Source: Liquidambar formosana
Taxonomy: Eukaryota > Streptophyta > Magnoliopsida > Saxifragales > Altingiaceae
Reading direction: 5' to 3'
NCBI GenBank assembly: GCA_039720395.1
Contig: CM077827.1
Location: forward strand, 11,818,099 to 11,882,098
Length of the DNA stretch: 64,000 nt
A program made the position numbers and the translations under genes. The notes under the pieces are model-generated. The model made no database searches. It saw only the letters and a program-made list of their open reading frames with translations, and was not told the DNA's origin. This document shows positions 24,324 to 35,882 of this stretch, piece by piece (position 1 is the first letter of the stretch; each line of letters begins with the position of its first letter).

Positions 24324-24403
24324 CAAGGGTGACCACCTAGCCTTGGAAGGCTAGCCACCCAGGCCCAGGCGGCTAGCCACCCAAGGCTAGGGGGTCACCT
24401 GAG
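24324..24403. other. GC-rich palindrome upstream of the PMD pseudogene
   Basis: AGGGTGACCACC...GGGGTCACCTGAG with GGCTAGCC repeats inside. This is the same palindrome type as in the U3 of family 1 LTRs, here outside any recognisable LTR and about 25 bp before a TTTTTAAATA promoter-like stretch. Confidence 0.85.
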
Positions 24404-24689
24404 CCAAGTGCTAAAAAATATGGGTTTTTAAATACCTTAAAGCACTATTCATTCCCCTCATTCAATCCACCCAAAAATTGGGAGTTTCTCTCTCTAGAAT
24501 ACATACCCCATTTTCAAAAATAAATCTTACACCCAAAACCATTCAAATCCACACTTCAAGGTTGCTTCAAATACATGAATTAACAATTCCAACACCCAAT
24601 TTGGCATAAAAAACAACCAGTTTTTATCAACTTTGCAAATCAAAACCCATTATACCCATTTTGCTTCAAAACAAGCTTACCCACCAACA

Positions 24690-27600
24690 ATGGATTCCAA
24701 CCAAGATTCCTACACTAGATATCCATTCTTAAGAGCAAATAATAGATACAAAGCACCAATATATGATGTTCCACAAGACAAATTATTGCTTGAACTGGAG
24801 AATCATCTGTCATATATTCATTCCAAGCAAGAGGTAAGCTTACCAAACTTAAGGACTTTCTTTGAAATTTTGATTTTTGTTGGTTGAAATGCATTCCCAT
24901 GAACTCTTTATAATTATTCCTGGCAATGCTTGCAATGCCCATTTGTTTTAGCAAGGATTGGATGTAGAAAAAAAAATTCCATTTCAAAGCTTGGGGAATA
25001 GTACCCACCAAGTGTTTGATAAAACGTCCAAGTGATAGAAATTCATCTAGCCTTTGTAAAACTAATGATTATTGCAAGACAAAATCATAGACATTCAATT
25101 CTAATTGATTTTAGAAGCAAAAACAAATATTTTCATAAACTTAGAAAACAATTTGCATATATTTTTGATAAACCAATTATCACTGCATGCCCATAATTTT
25201 TACACTAACTAGATGAATAATTCTCTTGATTAGCCCAATTTCTAAGACCTACACATAAGGTCTTCTATAAAAGGTCTTATTGGTTGGTGAAATTACATGA
25301 AACTTGCCCAACCTATTGCAAGGAAATGTATTAAGAAAGCGGGTTTTGGCCCATTTCTTGATGCTTTATGGAATGAGCAATGAGATAGGCAATCCCTACT
25401 TACCTTGTCCGAGTTATAGTGGGACACGACCAATACTTTCCACTTTGGTTTTGGGGAAATGACCATGACGCCTAAGAATTTCTCCATCATAACCGGCTTA
25501 GGCACAAAGGGAAGAAGGTTGGCTTATTATGAGAATGCCAACACGGATGGGGATTATGTTTTGTCGATGTCGGGGGTAGAGATTGAAGTGAACCCAAGGA
25601 GTGTTCGACGTACATGGTTTTTCAACACTTTTGCAACTGAAGAGGAAAATGCGGGAGCAAATCCCGACTATTTAGCTAGAGCTTTCTTGCTCTACACACT
25701 CTTTTGTACTCTCTTTGTGGGTGCCAATGATATGGCACAGCTGGGGTACCTTGCTTGCATGGAGGACATGAACAAAATTGGCAAATACAATTGGGGAGGA
25801 GCAACTTTAGCTACTATGTATAGGTCCATGTCCGACATGTCTTGAGGCATCTCTAAGAATTTTAGCGGGCTTTCTCTCATCTGGGAGGTAAATAAAAATA
25901 TTTAAATTCCACTTAAACTGAGCTTGATTTTTACTATTGTCTTGGATTTTGACAGATTTGGTATTATGAATACCTCAAACTGTGTCACCTTGTGCTTGAA
26001 ATTGAGGTCCTAGAGCGGCCTATGCTAAAAAATTATGCTCCCTCCTATATTAATGTGCGGGCCTCCAACAAGCATGATAACACCTATGCAAGGGCATTCT
26101 TGGCAAGCTTAAATGCCAACATGGTAACTCATTTTCTTTCCCTATTTACTATCTTACTCATTCCTTTCTCAAACTCAATAGGTTGAGGGGAATCCTTGGA
26201 GGTTGTGGGAAGTTAGGCTACCTAGGAGGTGTGTGCCATGTCTAGAGTTGACTGGTGATGAGAATGCAAAATGTCATATTTTTCTCCCTTAATATTTGGT
26301 CTTTTATAGTTATTTAGTGCCTAAATGTGCTCATTATTCTTATATTTTGATTTAAGAGGCAAATGGAGGCGTCAAGTGCAAAACGAATCTAATTGGGCGA
26401 TTTTGGACAGTTTCAACATTGCTTCGTAATATGGGCATAACTCTCTCATCCGAGCTCCGATTGAGATGATTCAAGATGCTATGAAACGCCAAGAAACAGC
26501 TCTACAACTTTTATGTTTTGAGTTTTGAGAGATACTGGATGAATCAAGGTCGAAATTGGGCTTGAAGTTGCTGTACCTGCACTGTTGACGTTCTGGAATG
26601 TCCCTTATCCTACAATTCTAATACGCGGATCTGAAGCGGTTCATTTTCAGAAGTTTCCAAATCTGGTGCACGAAATTCCAGCTGAAAACACCACTATCCT
26701 AGTTATATTAGGACTTTATTTATTTTTGATATTTTCCTTGATTAGTCAGATTTGGTTATTGTTATTTTAGGATAATATTAGAATATTTTGAGGAGATCTT
26801 GTAGGCTTGAAATATGGGGAATTAAGGTGTTAAAAAGGGAGAAATCATCAGATTTGGGGACGCCTCTTTTTTTGTTCTCCCCTAACTTCTCCCTTGAGTT
26901 TTCATCATGGCCCTGCGAGGCTAAATTTTTATACTTGGTCGAAGGAAACGGAAGCCTCGAAATCAATAAAACTGTGAGATCTAATTTGTTTTTAATTTGT
27001 TGTTCAATTTATGCTTTGCTTCTTGGATGTTCTTCTATGTCTATTTTCATGATTGTCTCGTTTAATTACTAGGAGGCTTACTAGTTTATTATTCGTTGCA
27101 ATCTACTGCTAGGTTAGATATCAAATCTGTAATTGTTTGATCCCTCTAATTTGTGAAGCTACTAAGATTTAATGATTTGCTACGTCAGAAATTATTAGAT
27201 CTTAGGAAGAACGCTTGGCTAAATTAAATGCGACTACTTATGCTTGTGTTGTTTAGCTTCATCAATCTCTCCAATTCTTAAGGCTACTACTAGATTAAAC
27301 CTTTAGCACTTGTCTTGGGTTATTTAGTAGTTAGGGGTAATTAGATCGCTTGTTTTCTAATTAACTGTGACTAAGGAGAGATAAGAAAATAGTTCCAACG
27401 GTGAATATTCAAAGTGTGAATTGATATATACTTGCATCGATGATCAGTTGTAAAATTCCGAGGGTGGATGTTGACTTAGACCAAGGTTTGTTCTTTTGAT
27501 TGATTTCGATACTTCAATTTGAATTGTTCCTTAGTTGTTTTTCTTAAAATTGTTTTCATTATACACAAACCCCCCTTCCTAGTTCACACAGCATAAAATT

Positions 27601-28160
27601 AGGCTAGATACTCTCCGTGGGAACGATCCTTACTCGCACTGCTACATGTATTTTTAGGAGTATAGGTTTTATTTTTGGTTGCCTGCGACAGCACACCAAC
27701 TGGTAAGAGGGTACTTTTTGAGGGTCCCTCAGGGAGATATTGGTACTTAGGGGAACGTGTCCTCCGACAGGTGAAAGGACACGTGGATGTGGCTATGACT
27801 CTAGTAAACATGAGGCATACAAACTTGCTAAATGGGGATGAGTTGGTTGAAGTTTTGACTGGATCGGATGTCGAGGAGTACACCTTACCCAACATTGACT
27901 ACATGACTTTCTACCAGCAATACCTGATGCAACCTAGGGTCATCGGTCTACCACCTCAAGGGGTGAGTCCCCATTCAATTCTTTTATCACTGATTTCTAC
28001 AAAAACTTCCTTTTCACAGCTTATTTACTGCAGGGTTGACGGCACGTGGGCATAGTTCAACAGTAGGGTTATCTACAGGCATGACTCACGGAATTGAGGA
28101 ATGTGACATGGAAGGAAGTCAATCATAACATCTTCCAACTCCCAATTGGTTTGTGGACAT
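24690..28160 (+). pseudogene. Plant mobile domain (PMD) gene, broken
   Basis: Encoded pieces match the aminotransferase-like plant mobile domain found in MAIN/MAIL-like proteins and in some transposons. Exons: 24690-24833 (start MDSNQDSYT); about 25290-25887, with FHFGFGEMTMTPKNFSIITG, then LARAFLLYTLF and YNWGGATLATMYRSM; 25956-26123; 26182-26255 joined to 27704-27962; and a last piece from about 28034. Splice junctions are mostly clean. Breaks: in-frame TGA 25381, TAG 25417 and TGA 25843, plus frame damage after 28034. A solo LTR sits in exon four and another LTR cuts the gene at 28161. Removing the exon-four LTR and one target copy restores a 333-nt exon in frame, ...LELTG-KRVLFEGP. Acceptor of the second exon not resolved. 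Function unknown. Confidence 0.8.
26256..27698 (+). mobile_element. Solo LTR (1443 bp) inside the PMD exon
   Basis: Starts TGATGAGAATGC, ends GCACACCA, with perfect ACTGG duplications at 26251-26255 and 27699-27703. The end contains CTCTCCGTGGGAACGATCC, typical of a group of plant LTR retrotransposons. No coding region; removal restores the reading frame. Confidence 0.92.
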
Positions 28161-28870
28161 TGTCACACCCCATTTTTGCACCACCTTACTAGGGCTCATC
28201 ATTTCATGCATGTTTTTGTCTTGTTTTTGAGTCTAGTCACTTGCATTAGTTTTTTAGAGTCATAAGGACAATTGATATGAATTTTGGTTCAATTTGGAGT
28301 TGATCTTGAGGGATAATAAGAGCTTTTGTGACTTAAGGGGTATAATCGTCTTTTAAGTCACAAAATTTTCATTTGACCTTGAAATGATCTCCAAATAGTC
28401 AATTGGAGTTCATATGGATGCGTATGAGGTATTTCTAGTTTCAATTTGATGAATCAATGGCTCAGGATTAAAATGACTCGATGTAGTTCAAGTTGGTTAA
28501 TTGACCCTTCCTTGGGTTAGCTTAAATTGACTCACAATTGCCAATCAAATATTTTCAAATTGACTTTAATTAATCATCATTTTACCCCAAAAAGTGTTTT
28601 AGAAAGTTTAATTTTGGTTTGGAAAGCATTTGGTTTGATCCTATGTGCATGCCTATGCTTAGTAAAGGTAGAGCATAGCGGTTAACCACTTTTGTCAAAC
28701 CTAACCATGCCCCCATGGTTAGTGGTTTTCACCCCCAAAATGTTCAAAAATGTATTCCTCATCGAAACACGGTCATTTTGGTTTTTGTTCATCAAAATCG
28801 GAGTTGATTTGACCCTTGAAACACTTCTAGAAGGAGAAGGAGTCCAAAAAAACCAAAAATCTGAAGTGGG

Positions 28871-28951
28871 CTCAGGTAACCACCTAGCCCCGAGCGGCTA
28901 GCTGCCTGGGCCCAGGTGGCTAGCCGCCTAAGCCCTGGTGGCCACCCAAGG
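28871..28951. other. U3 palindrome, family 1 copy H
   Basis: CTCAGGTAACCACC...GGTGGCCACC with CGGCTAGC and GGCTAGCC inside; it ends 198 bp before the TATA box. Confidence 0.8.
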
Positions 28952-29148
28952 CCACTTTCCTATTTTCTCTCTATGTGTTTGTCGAAGCGGACTCTTGCCT
29001 ATTTTGACGTACAAGGACTCTTTTGGACGAGTTTCCTTCTAATTTTTGGTAACTTTTGAGTTACTTAAGCCCCAAGGGGGTCTCTAATAGCCCTTGGATT
29101 AATTTTTAGGGTTTTAATCCCAGCCATTGGTTAATCTTAATTGAAGTC

Positions 29149-29156
29149 TATAAATA
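29149..29156 (+). promoter_or_regulatory. LTR TATA box, family 1 copy H
   Basis: TATAAATA followed by CCCCCTATGCTTCAGCA, aligned with copies A and B. Confidence 0.7.
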
Positions 29157-29880
29157 CCCCCTATGCTTCAGCACAAGGGAGCCACTTTATGCATTAAAAC
29201 CTGAGTGTTTGAGAGAGAATAAGAGAGAGAGACTTGAAGGAGAGTTAGAGGACCTATGGTAGCCTTGAAGAAAGCTTGATTCAAATCATCCACAAGTCAA
29301 GAGGAGAATCTCTATAGCAACAAGGAAGCACTTCTCAAGGTATTCTTCTGTTTTATTCAAGCTTAAACTAGAGTTTCATATAGAATAAACTTATTGCATG
29401 CTAAAGTTAGGATTTTTATCATGTATTGTCACTTTAGTTAGTTAATATGCATGATTTGAATATTGTTCATGTTGATTATAGCATGCTTTAGGGCTATTCT
29501 ATAGGTTTTTAAGCATGAGTGTGAGTTATAGTCTCCCATTGTCCTTTGTTTTAGAATAGTGTTATTGCATGTTAAAGTTAGGATTTTTATCATGTTTTGT
29601 GGCTTTAGTTAGTTAATATGCATGATTTAAGTTCTGTTTAATGTGAGTTTAGCATGTTTACAGGTTGTTTTGTGTGTTTTCAAGCCTGTTTGTGAGTTCA
29701 AGGTTTTTACTGTCCTTATTTTAGGTTAGGTTCATACAGCATGTTAGCATAGGGTTTCTTATTTGTTTTCTTCATGGTTGTTGTATGTGTTTTACACATA
29801 GAATAACTATGATAGTTCTTGCATTCATATAGTTCATTCTAGGGTTTTTATGCATGATATGGTATTAGGATTGCATTAGA

Positions 29881-30017
29881 TTTTCCGCAATGGGCGAAAG
29901 CCTGACGGAGCAATGCCGCGTGGAGGTAGAAGGCCCACGGGTCGTGAACTTCTTTTCCCGGAGAAGAAGTAATGACGGTATCTGGGGAATAAGCATCGGC
30001 TAACTCTGTGCCAGCAG
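29881..30017 (+). pseudogene. Plastid 16S rDNA fragment (NUPT)
   Basis: The 137 bp read as plastid-type 16S rRNA: TTTTCCGCAATGGGCGAAAG, then CTGACGGAGCAATGCCGCG, TGGAGGTAGAAGGCCCACGG, and ending in AACTCTGTGCCAGCAG. It begins and ends abruptly within LTR copy H. Aligned with copy A near 13645-13660, the LTR continues on both sides (..TTAG / CTTAT..ATTCAT), so the insertion was clean with little target loss. It is far too short to make an rRNA. Confidence 0.95.
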
Positions 30018-30734
30018 CTTATATTCATTCGCTGTTTGTACTGTAAGCATATTTAGTGGATGATTTTAGGCTATAATACTATTCTGTCCAGATTTGCATG
30101 TTAGTGTTTTTGCATAGTTTTGAGCACATGTAAAGGTGCAAATAGGTGTGGTAATCGTCCTATGGCAAATAGGGCTACTATTACTTGAAATTGCTAAATG
30201 CTTAGAGCTATTGCGCTCAGGTAAATGGGTGTGAAGGTGCCCTAATTCACCTTTCCTTCCTTACTCCTTTCTCTTCTCCCTCCCTAGGGTTAATTTTAAT
30301 ATGAGTCTATGATCTTAATCAAGGGTTTCCTTAACCAATAAAATTCTGTTTTTTTATCAAAGTTTCTATCTTGTGGAATTTTTTCTAAATTCAAACTTGG
30401 CTTATTCAATTCACTTTCAAATAAGGAAACTTAGGGTTTTTACCATAGGTTTGTATTAAGTTTTAAACCTAATTCTAATCAAACTACGTGGATTTTGATC
30501 CATGTATTTTGTTGCATGGTACGTAGGTGCTCTTCGTAAGGCTCAAGTCCATTCTAGGATCCAAGTATCCTAGGTTTTTGTATTTTATTTTCTTTTTTCT
30601 GTTTTATCTTGCTTATTATGAATGGATGATTGGATGAAATATATGATATGCATGCTGTCTTGAGCTGATATACATTGATTTTGTGTGTTGAAAAGATCTT
30701 AATTTAGCCCAAATAAATCAAGAGACCGAAAGGG

Positions 30735-30778
30735 TGACATGGGTGCCTATAGGTTTTGCCTAGAACCTTCCCATGTCA
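30735..30778 (+). other. Hairpin 3, family 1 copy H
   Basis: TGACATGGG / CCCATGTCA stem with a CCTATAGG loop; two pairs differ from copy B in a compensated way. Confidence 0.85.
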
Positions 30779-31196
30779 TATCTTAGCCTCCGAATCCCTA
30801 GTTTTCTTTGGTTTCCAAAAAGACAGTTTTTTCCTTTCCTTTTTGTCACTACCCCAAAAAGAGGGATGGGATGTTTCCCTTCCTAAGTTTTTGGGACGAC
30901 CCCGAGGCGTTCGTTTTCTGGTGGGTGTGTGTTGAGTTCATTTCAAGGGTGCCTTGACCGTCCTAGGCATGCAAGCATATCTAGAATTATCAAGGCTATG
31001 GAGTCGCCACCAATCAGGGGATTTGAGGATGTAACTGGGCATTTTATGGTTGGTTAGAGAGTGGGGGCATCCGAGATCCCAAAATAAGTCCATTTGAGGT
31101 TTTATCATCAAACGGGTCCGTTTGAGGTCCATTTGGAAATTGATTGACTCCTAGTGGTCTGTGAGACTAAAGATTATGGGTAATGGGGTTTGGTTA

Positions 31197-31228
31197 CGAG
31201 TGGGGAAGGTGTGAGGCACCCCACATCG
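31197..31228 (-). other. Hairpin 3 homologue in family 3
   Basis: On the minus strand CGA-T-GTGGGG / CCCCACTCG followed by GTAAC, as in families 1 and 2. The loop is shortened and has lost CCTATAGG, but the stem is kept with one bulged base. Confidence 0.65.
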
Positions 31229-32699
31229 CCCGATGGAATCCAACGGTTCCTGATTTCAACGATGTTTCTGATTAAAATCCCATTTGGTATTGTTGATTTC
31301 CTATACGAATGATTTGACATAGAATACCCTTTTGAAGAGTGGTGAATTTTTTATTTGAAAAGAGATCCTTAAAGGCATTAGAACAAAGTCTTTTGAAAAG
31401 GGTTGATGTTTGAAAGAGTATGACTTAAGGTGTTTGTAAATGAGATTTGTTTGAAAGGACTACAAATTCGCCTTCCTTCTCTTGGGTATCTTAAGCCAAA
31501 TTGATTAATTCTAAAGCATCCCTATTTTGCAGTGGTAAAAATCAATCCTTTATGAAAGGATGGGAATGGAAAGGATGTGAGTCCATTTTAAAGAATTAAT
31601 ATCAAGTGCGAACCTCATTCGGGATCCAGAGAAAGCTCGAAACTTTTGAAGTCGAGGAATGGGTAAAAAAAAAGGATGCTTTTTGAAAGCTATTGAAATG
31701 AAGAGGATGTTCCCTTTTGAAGGGAAAAGATTGTCTTTTGAAAACAGGGGTTCCTTTTGAAGGAAAAAAATGTATTTGGTTTGAGGTAAGAACATTTTTG
31801 AAGTGTAAAGAAATCTGGTTTAAGTGAAAGTGAATCTTTATAATTCTCAATCCGTACTAGAAAGGGGATCCTACATGGAATGATGGTGTTAGAAAATTGA
31901 TTTGATTAAGGTAAAGCTTTTTTAGAAAGAGGGCACACGCCCTTTTTTTTTTTAATGAAACGAATTTGTTCAAGTCATTTTTGGAATGAACTCGTCAATT
32001 GAAAACAATACGCGTGTCAACAGTTTGCTTGTTGGCAAGAGGTTCTCTTTGAATAAAAAAAATCCTTATTTGATAAAGATGGTAATGTTGTCAAAAGTGA
32101 TTTAAGGATGATGGTCCTATGCAGGTATGAATCTTTTAGCAAGGATTTAACATTTAAAGAATCACTTTCAACTTTGAAAGATTTTATGAAAAGGTACTTG
32201 GAGCTCTTGGAGCTTAAAGATGGTTTTAGGAGGAATTTTATCCAAACTTAGTGCGCACTTGAATTAATTGGATAAAAGGCAACCCATCAAATCTCACAGG
32301 GATTGAGATTTTACCACGTGACATAGGGACACGCAAGAGTTTCTGGATTCAGAGTAAGGTGGTTTATTGGAATCTGACAGGTCAATTGATTAAATCCATT
32401 TGATGGTGATAAGCTATTATGTTATGGATGAGTTTTTAAGCATATGATGCTGTGAACTCACTATCCATAGCATGATAGATTATCTCAAGGCATTAGTTGT
32501 ATCTTATTCACATGGGAATAGAATTGAAATATCAAGAAAAACACATCGAAAATGTCAAAAGATGTATAAGCATAATCGACCTTGGCAAGGCTTGGAATTC
32601 ATGAATGTGATGTTTATTGCTTTGAAAAGCACAAGTATATGTACATAAAATAAAAAGGGTCAAGTGACCACAAAATGAAAAGTGCTCAAGTATTGGGGC

Positions 32700-32900
32700 A
32701 AAAGGTCGCAACGACCACAACCCGGAGGGTAGCGAAAAACCATAGCCTCTAAATAAAGTGGTAAATAAAGTGGTAAATAGTTAGAATTTTTAAGGGCAAG
32801 AGTCGCAACGACCACAACCCGGAGGATTCAACCTCAGCATTAAATAGTTAGAATTTTTAGGTGCAAGAGTCGCAACGACTACAACCCGGAGGATTCAACC
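32700..32900 (-). repeat. Short repeat of a GTCGCAACGAC unit
   Basis: GTCGCAACGACCACAACCC, followed by GGAGG, recurs near 32705, 32802 and 32869 with partly shared flanks. Local degenerate tandem repeat in the transcribed part of the family 3 LTR. Confidence 0.75.
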
Positions 32901-33933
32901 TCGAAAGTAAAAGAAAGAGAGAAAGAAAAAAAAAAAAAAGAAGCCTACTACGCCTCATATCATGAGCGTGTAGGAGCCGTAGCTCAAGGAAACAAGAAGA
33001 GGTTAGTGTAAACAATATGCATGCATGCATGAACCTAACCTTGCCAAATTTGATTTTGTTTAAACATCCTCCTAACCTTTGGACATACTTAAATTTCCAT
33101 TTCACACATCATATATGCAAGCTCACATGCAATGAAAGAAAATGAAAAATGGGTGCTAGCAACCTATTGGAATGGTTTGCAAGCATTGGGTGGTTTAGGG
33201 TTTCCCTGCCTTTAACCCACCATACCAAAGTTGATCCCTTCACGACACGTGTTAGGAGACCTAGGTACATACTTGGGCTAAGGTAGGGAGGGTGAAAATC
33301 ACATATTAAGGCTGTAAGAAATATGGTAAGCTTAATAGGAAATTAAACTAAAAAGCTTAGGAATGAACTTAAAAAGGAAAGAAGCTCACCTAGCGTAGGT
33401 AATTTCACTTTAGCTTTGACCAAGTTAGGCTTGAGTGTTCCTCTCCTAGGCTTGAAAATCTTCTTTGAGATGCTCCTTTGGTGATTCCAAGTGTGCTTGG
33501 AAGGTGGTGGAGTGAAATAGGGAAAGAAAGTGGGGGTAACAGTGGAGTTACCAGTCAGCAGAAGTGAAATTGCCACTCAGCAGACACGAAATTGACAGTC
33601 TTTCTGTAGTAAAACTGCAGCAGAATTTTTGTCTCTTTTATGCTATCCAAATGGAACTTGGATGGTCCAACCTTTGGGTTTTCCTTCAAGAACAGCCCCT
33701 AGACTTGTGGGAAATGGTTTGTGAAGGAATATATGGTAGGCTCTTTGTGATGGATGAGATTCTTTGGATAAAAAATGAGGTGATTTTGTGTATATGTGAG
33801 ATAGGGTGAGGGTTTTTAGGCAAGGATGGAGGATGGATGTATGGGATTTGGGTTGAGTGTTTGTGTGTATGAGAGATAGGATGAAGGGAGTTGGCTTAGA
33901 GATTGGGGCCCCTTCTTTGGATGAAATGTGGGC

Positions 33934-33941
33934 TATTTATA
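33934..33941 (-). promoter_or_regulatory. LTR TATA box, family 3
   Basis: TATAAATA on the minus strand, within CCTATAAATAGCCC; about 1.94 kb from the LTR start. Confidence 0.65.
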
Positions 33942-34167
33942 GGAAAACATGGACTTTTAGGGGTAAAATGGTCATTTGGAGGGGCATTTTGGTCACATGG
34001 GACATAGAAGGCATTTAGGCTTTGTTTGATGAAGGAAATACCTCATTTGATGAGGGTAAAGTGATCCAAAATGGCAAAAGGGTAGGCTGCCTTACCCATG
34101 TTGGCATGGCAGGTGTGGGTAACGCTGGCATGGCTACCGTGGGCTCATGTCCCATCCCCTAGTTAGA

Positions 34168-34208
34168 TTTCGGCTGCAGGGGGGCTGCACGATACTGCAG
34201 AGCCGAAA
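34168..34208. other. Palindrome upstream of the family 3 TATA box
   Basis: TTTCGGCTGCAG and CTGCAGAGCCGAAA pair with a two-base bulge. It lies 227 bp upstream of the minus-strand TATA box, the same position as the unrelated palindromes of families 1 and 2. Confidence 0.6.
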
Positions 34209-34679
34209 ACAAGATCCTCAACGCTGGTTTGGCCAGTGTGGGCACAGTTTTCCCACATTTGTGATGATTTCTCACCATCACACATGGGAACTTGTGTTTC
34301 TAGGGCAGTATGCCCTTCTAGAAGGTGTGAGGACGCTGTGGTGGGCCTATGGTGGTGGTTCGCCCTACTGTGGGGCCGTATGATCGCGTGATCGCGTTCG
34401 ATCGATGATTCGAGTGAAATCCGACTGTTGATCTTGAATGGGGATTGAAACTTTGGGTCCCCAAACTTGGTTTGGAACCAAAGAGTGGAATGTGCACTCT
34501 ATAGGGTGGGATTGAATGGCCTGGATGCGAGCATAATGCTCAAAGGGCTCTGCAATTAGGGTTTTGTTGATCGTGAGCCGAATGAGGCCCGATCTTCGAT
34601 CAAATGGTCCTGTACTGATCTTGAGGGGTTGAATCGAAGATCCAACAGTCGGTTTAACCATTGGATGAGAAATTTTAAG

Positions 34680-35690
34680 GAATTGAACCACCTAAAGTTG
34701 CATTAAGGGTTCGGTTTTGGGCGATTTGGGGATTAGAGGGCTCGTGCCTTCTGATTCCCAATCAAATGGTCCTAGACCATTCTAGGGATGTTGAATTGAA
34801 GATCCTACGGTTGAATTGACCATCGGATCGTAGATTGTTAGGAATTGAACCACCTAGTGTTGAATTAGGGGTTCGATTGGGGGTGAATTGGGGATCGGAG
34901 GGCTCGTGCCTTCTGATTCCCAATCAAATGGTCCTAGACCGCTCTAGGGATATTGAATTGAAGATCCTACGGTTGAATTGGACTTCGGATCAAGGATTGT
35001 TGGAGAATGAACCACCTAGTGCTGAATTAGGGGTTCAATTTGGGGGAAATTGGGGATCGGGGGGCTCGTGCCTTCTGATTCCCAATCAAATGGTCCTAGA
35101 CCACTCTAGGGATATTGAATTGAACATCTTACGGTTGAATTGGCCGTCGGATCAAGGATTGTTGGACATTAAACCACCTAGTGCTGAATTAGGGGTTCGA
35201 TTGGGGGTGAATTGGGGATCGGAGGGCTCGTGCCTTCTGATTTCCAATCAAATGGTCCTAGACCACTCTAAGGATATTGAATTGAAGATTCTATGGTTGT
35301 ATTGGCCGTCGGATTAAGGATTATTGGAGATTAAACCACCTAGTGCAAAATTAGGGGTTCAATTTGGGGGAAATTGGGGATCGGAAGGCTCGTGCCTTCT
35401 GATTCCCAATCAAATGGTCCTAAACTGCTTTAGGGGTGTTGAATTGAAGATCCTACGGTGGAATTGACCGTTGGATCAAGGATTGTTGGAAATTGAACCA
35501 CCTAGTGCTGAATTAGGGGTTCAATTTGGGGGAAATTGGGGATCGGTGGGCTCGTGCCTTCTGATTCCCAATCAAATGGTCCTAGACCACTCTAGGGATG
35601 TTGAATTGGAGATCCTACGGTGGAATTGACCGTTGGATTAAGGATTATTGGAGATTGAACCACCTGGTACTGAATTAGGGGTTCAATTTG
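34680..35690 (-). repeat. 162-bp tandem repeat array in the U3 of family 3
   Basis: The landmark CTCGTGCCTTCTGATT occurs at 34741, 34903, 35065, 35227, 35389 and 35551, exactly 162 bp apart each time. More degenerate units extend back to about 34400. Because 162 is 54 codons, some frames stay open across units; these are not genes. Confidence 0.95.
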
Positions 35691-35882
35691 GGGTTTGCGG
35701 GTATCGTGCCTGTTGCTGGCTCTTGGGCTTCAGATGCCGAAGGTTGAATCGGGGGAAGGCTTTGTCCTAGTAAGGGAGGACAGGGTGAATAAAGTTAGGT
35801 GCAGAGTGTGTCCGACCTAATTGCACTGTTGATGGGTTAATCAATTTTGTCCGGAGGCGGCCCAGCAAAATTTGGCTGTCTA

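Larger units (their letters stand above)
28161..30843 (+). mobile_element. Giant LTR, family 1 copy H, 3' end missing
   Basis: Starts TGTCACACCCC right after GACAT and follows copy A through palindrome (28871-28951), TATA (29149-29156), leader repeats with a ~171-bp unit (29390-29740), plastid insert (29881-30017) and hairpin 3 (30735-30778). It stops at 30843, where the family 3 LTR begins; the last ~120-140 bp of the family is not found elsewhere in the window. Confidence 0.88.
30844..35882 (-). mobile_element. Giant LTR, family 3 (5.04 kb), minus strand
   Basis: On the minus strand it starts TGTAGACAGCCAAATTTTGC (35882) and ends GGGGTAGTGACA (30844). Immediately outside its start is AAAGAGGGGTAAC, a polypurine-tract-like sequence, so this is probably the 3' LTR of a longer element. 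U3 holds six 162-bp repeats; TATA is at 33934-33941; hairpin 3 is at 31197-31228 and TGGCGACTCC at 31000-31009. No protein-coding frame supported. The paired 5' LTR is not in the window. Confidence 0.75.

Noticed and set aside
29881..30017. Functional rRNA gene
   Set aside because: Only 137 bp of an approximately 1.5-kb gene, inside an LTR; it is a plastid-derived fragment.
34835..35317. 160-codon open frame
   Set aside because: It follows the 162-bp (54-codon) repeat unit; the open frame is a consequence of the period, with no domain and no start context.
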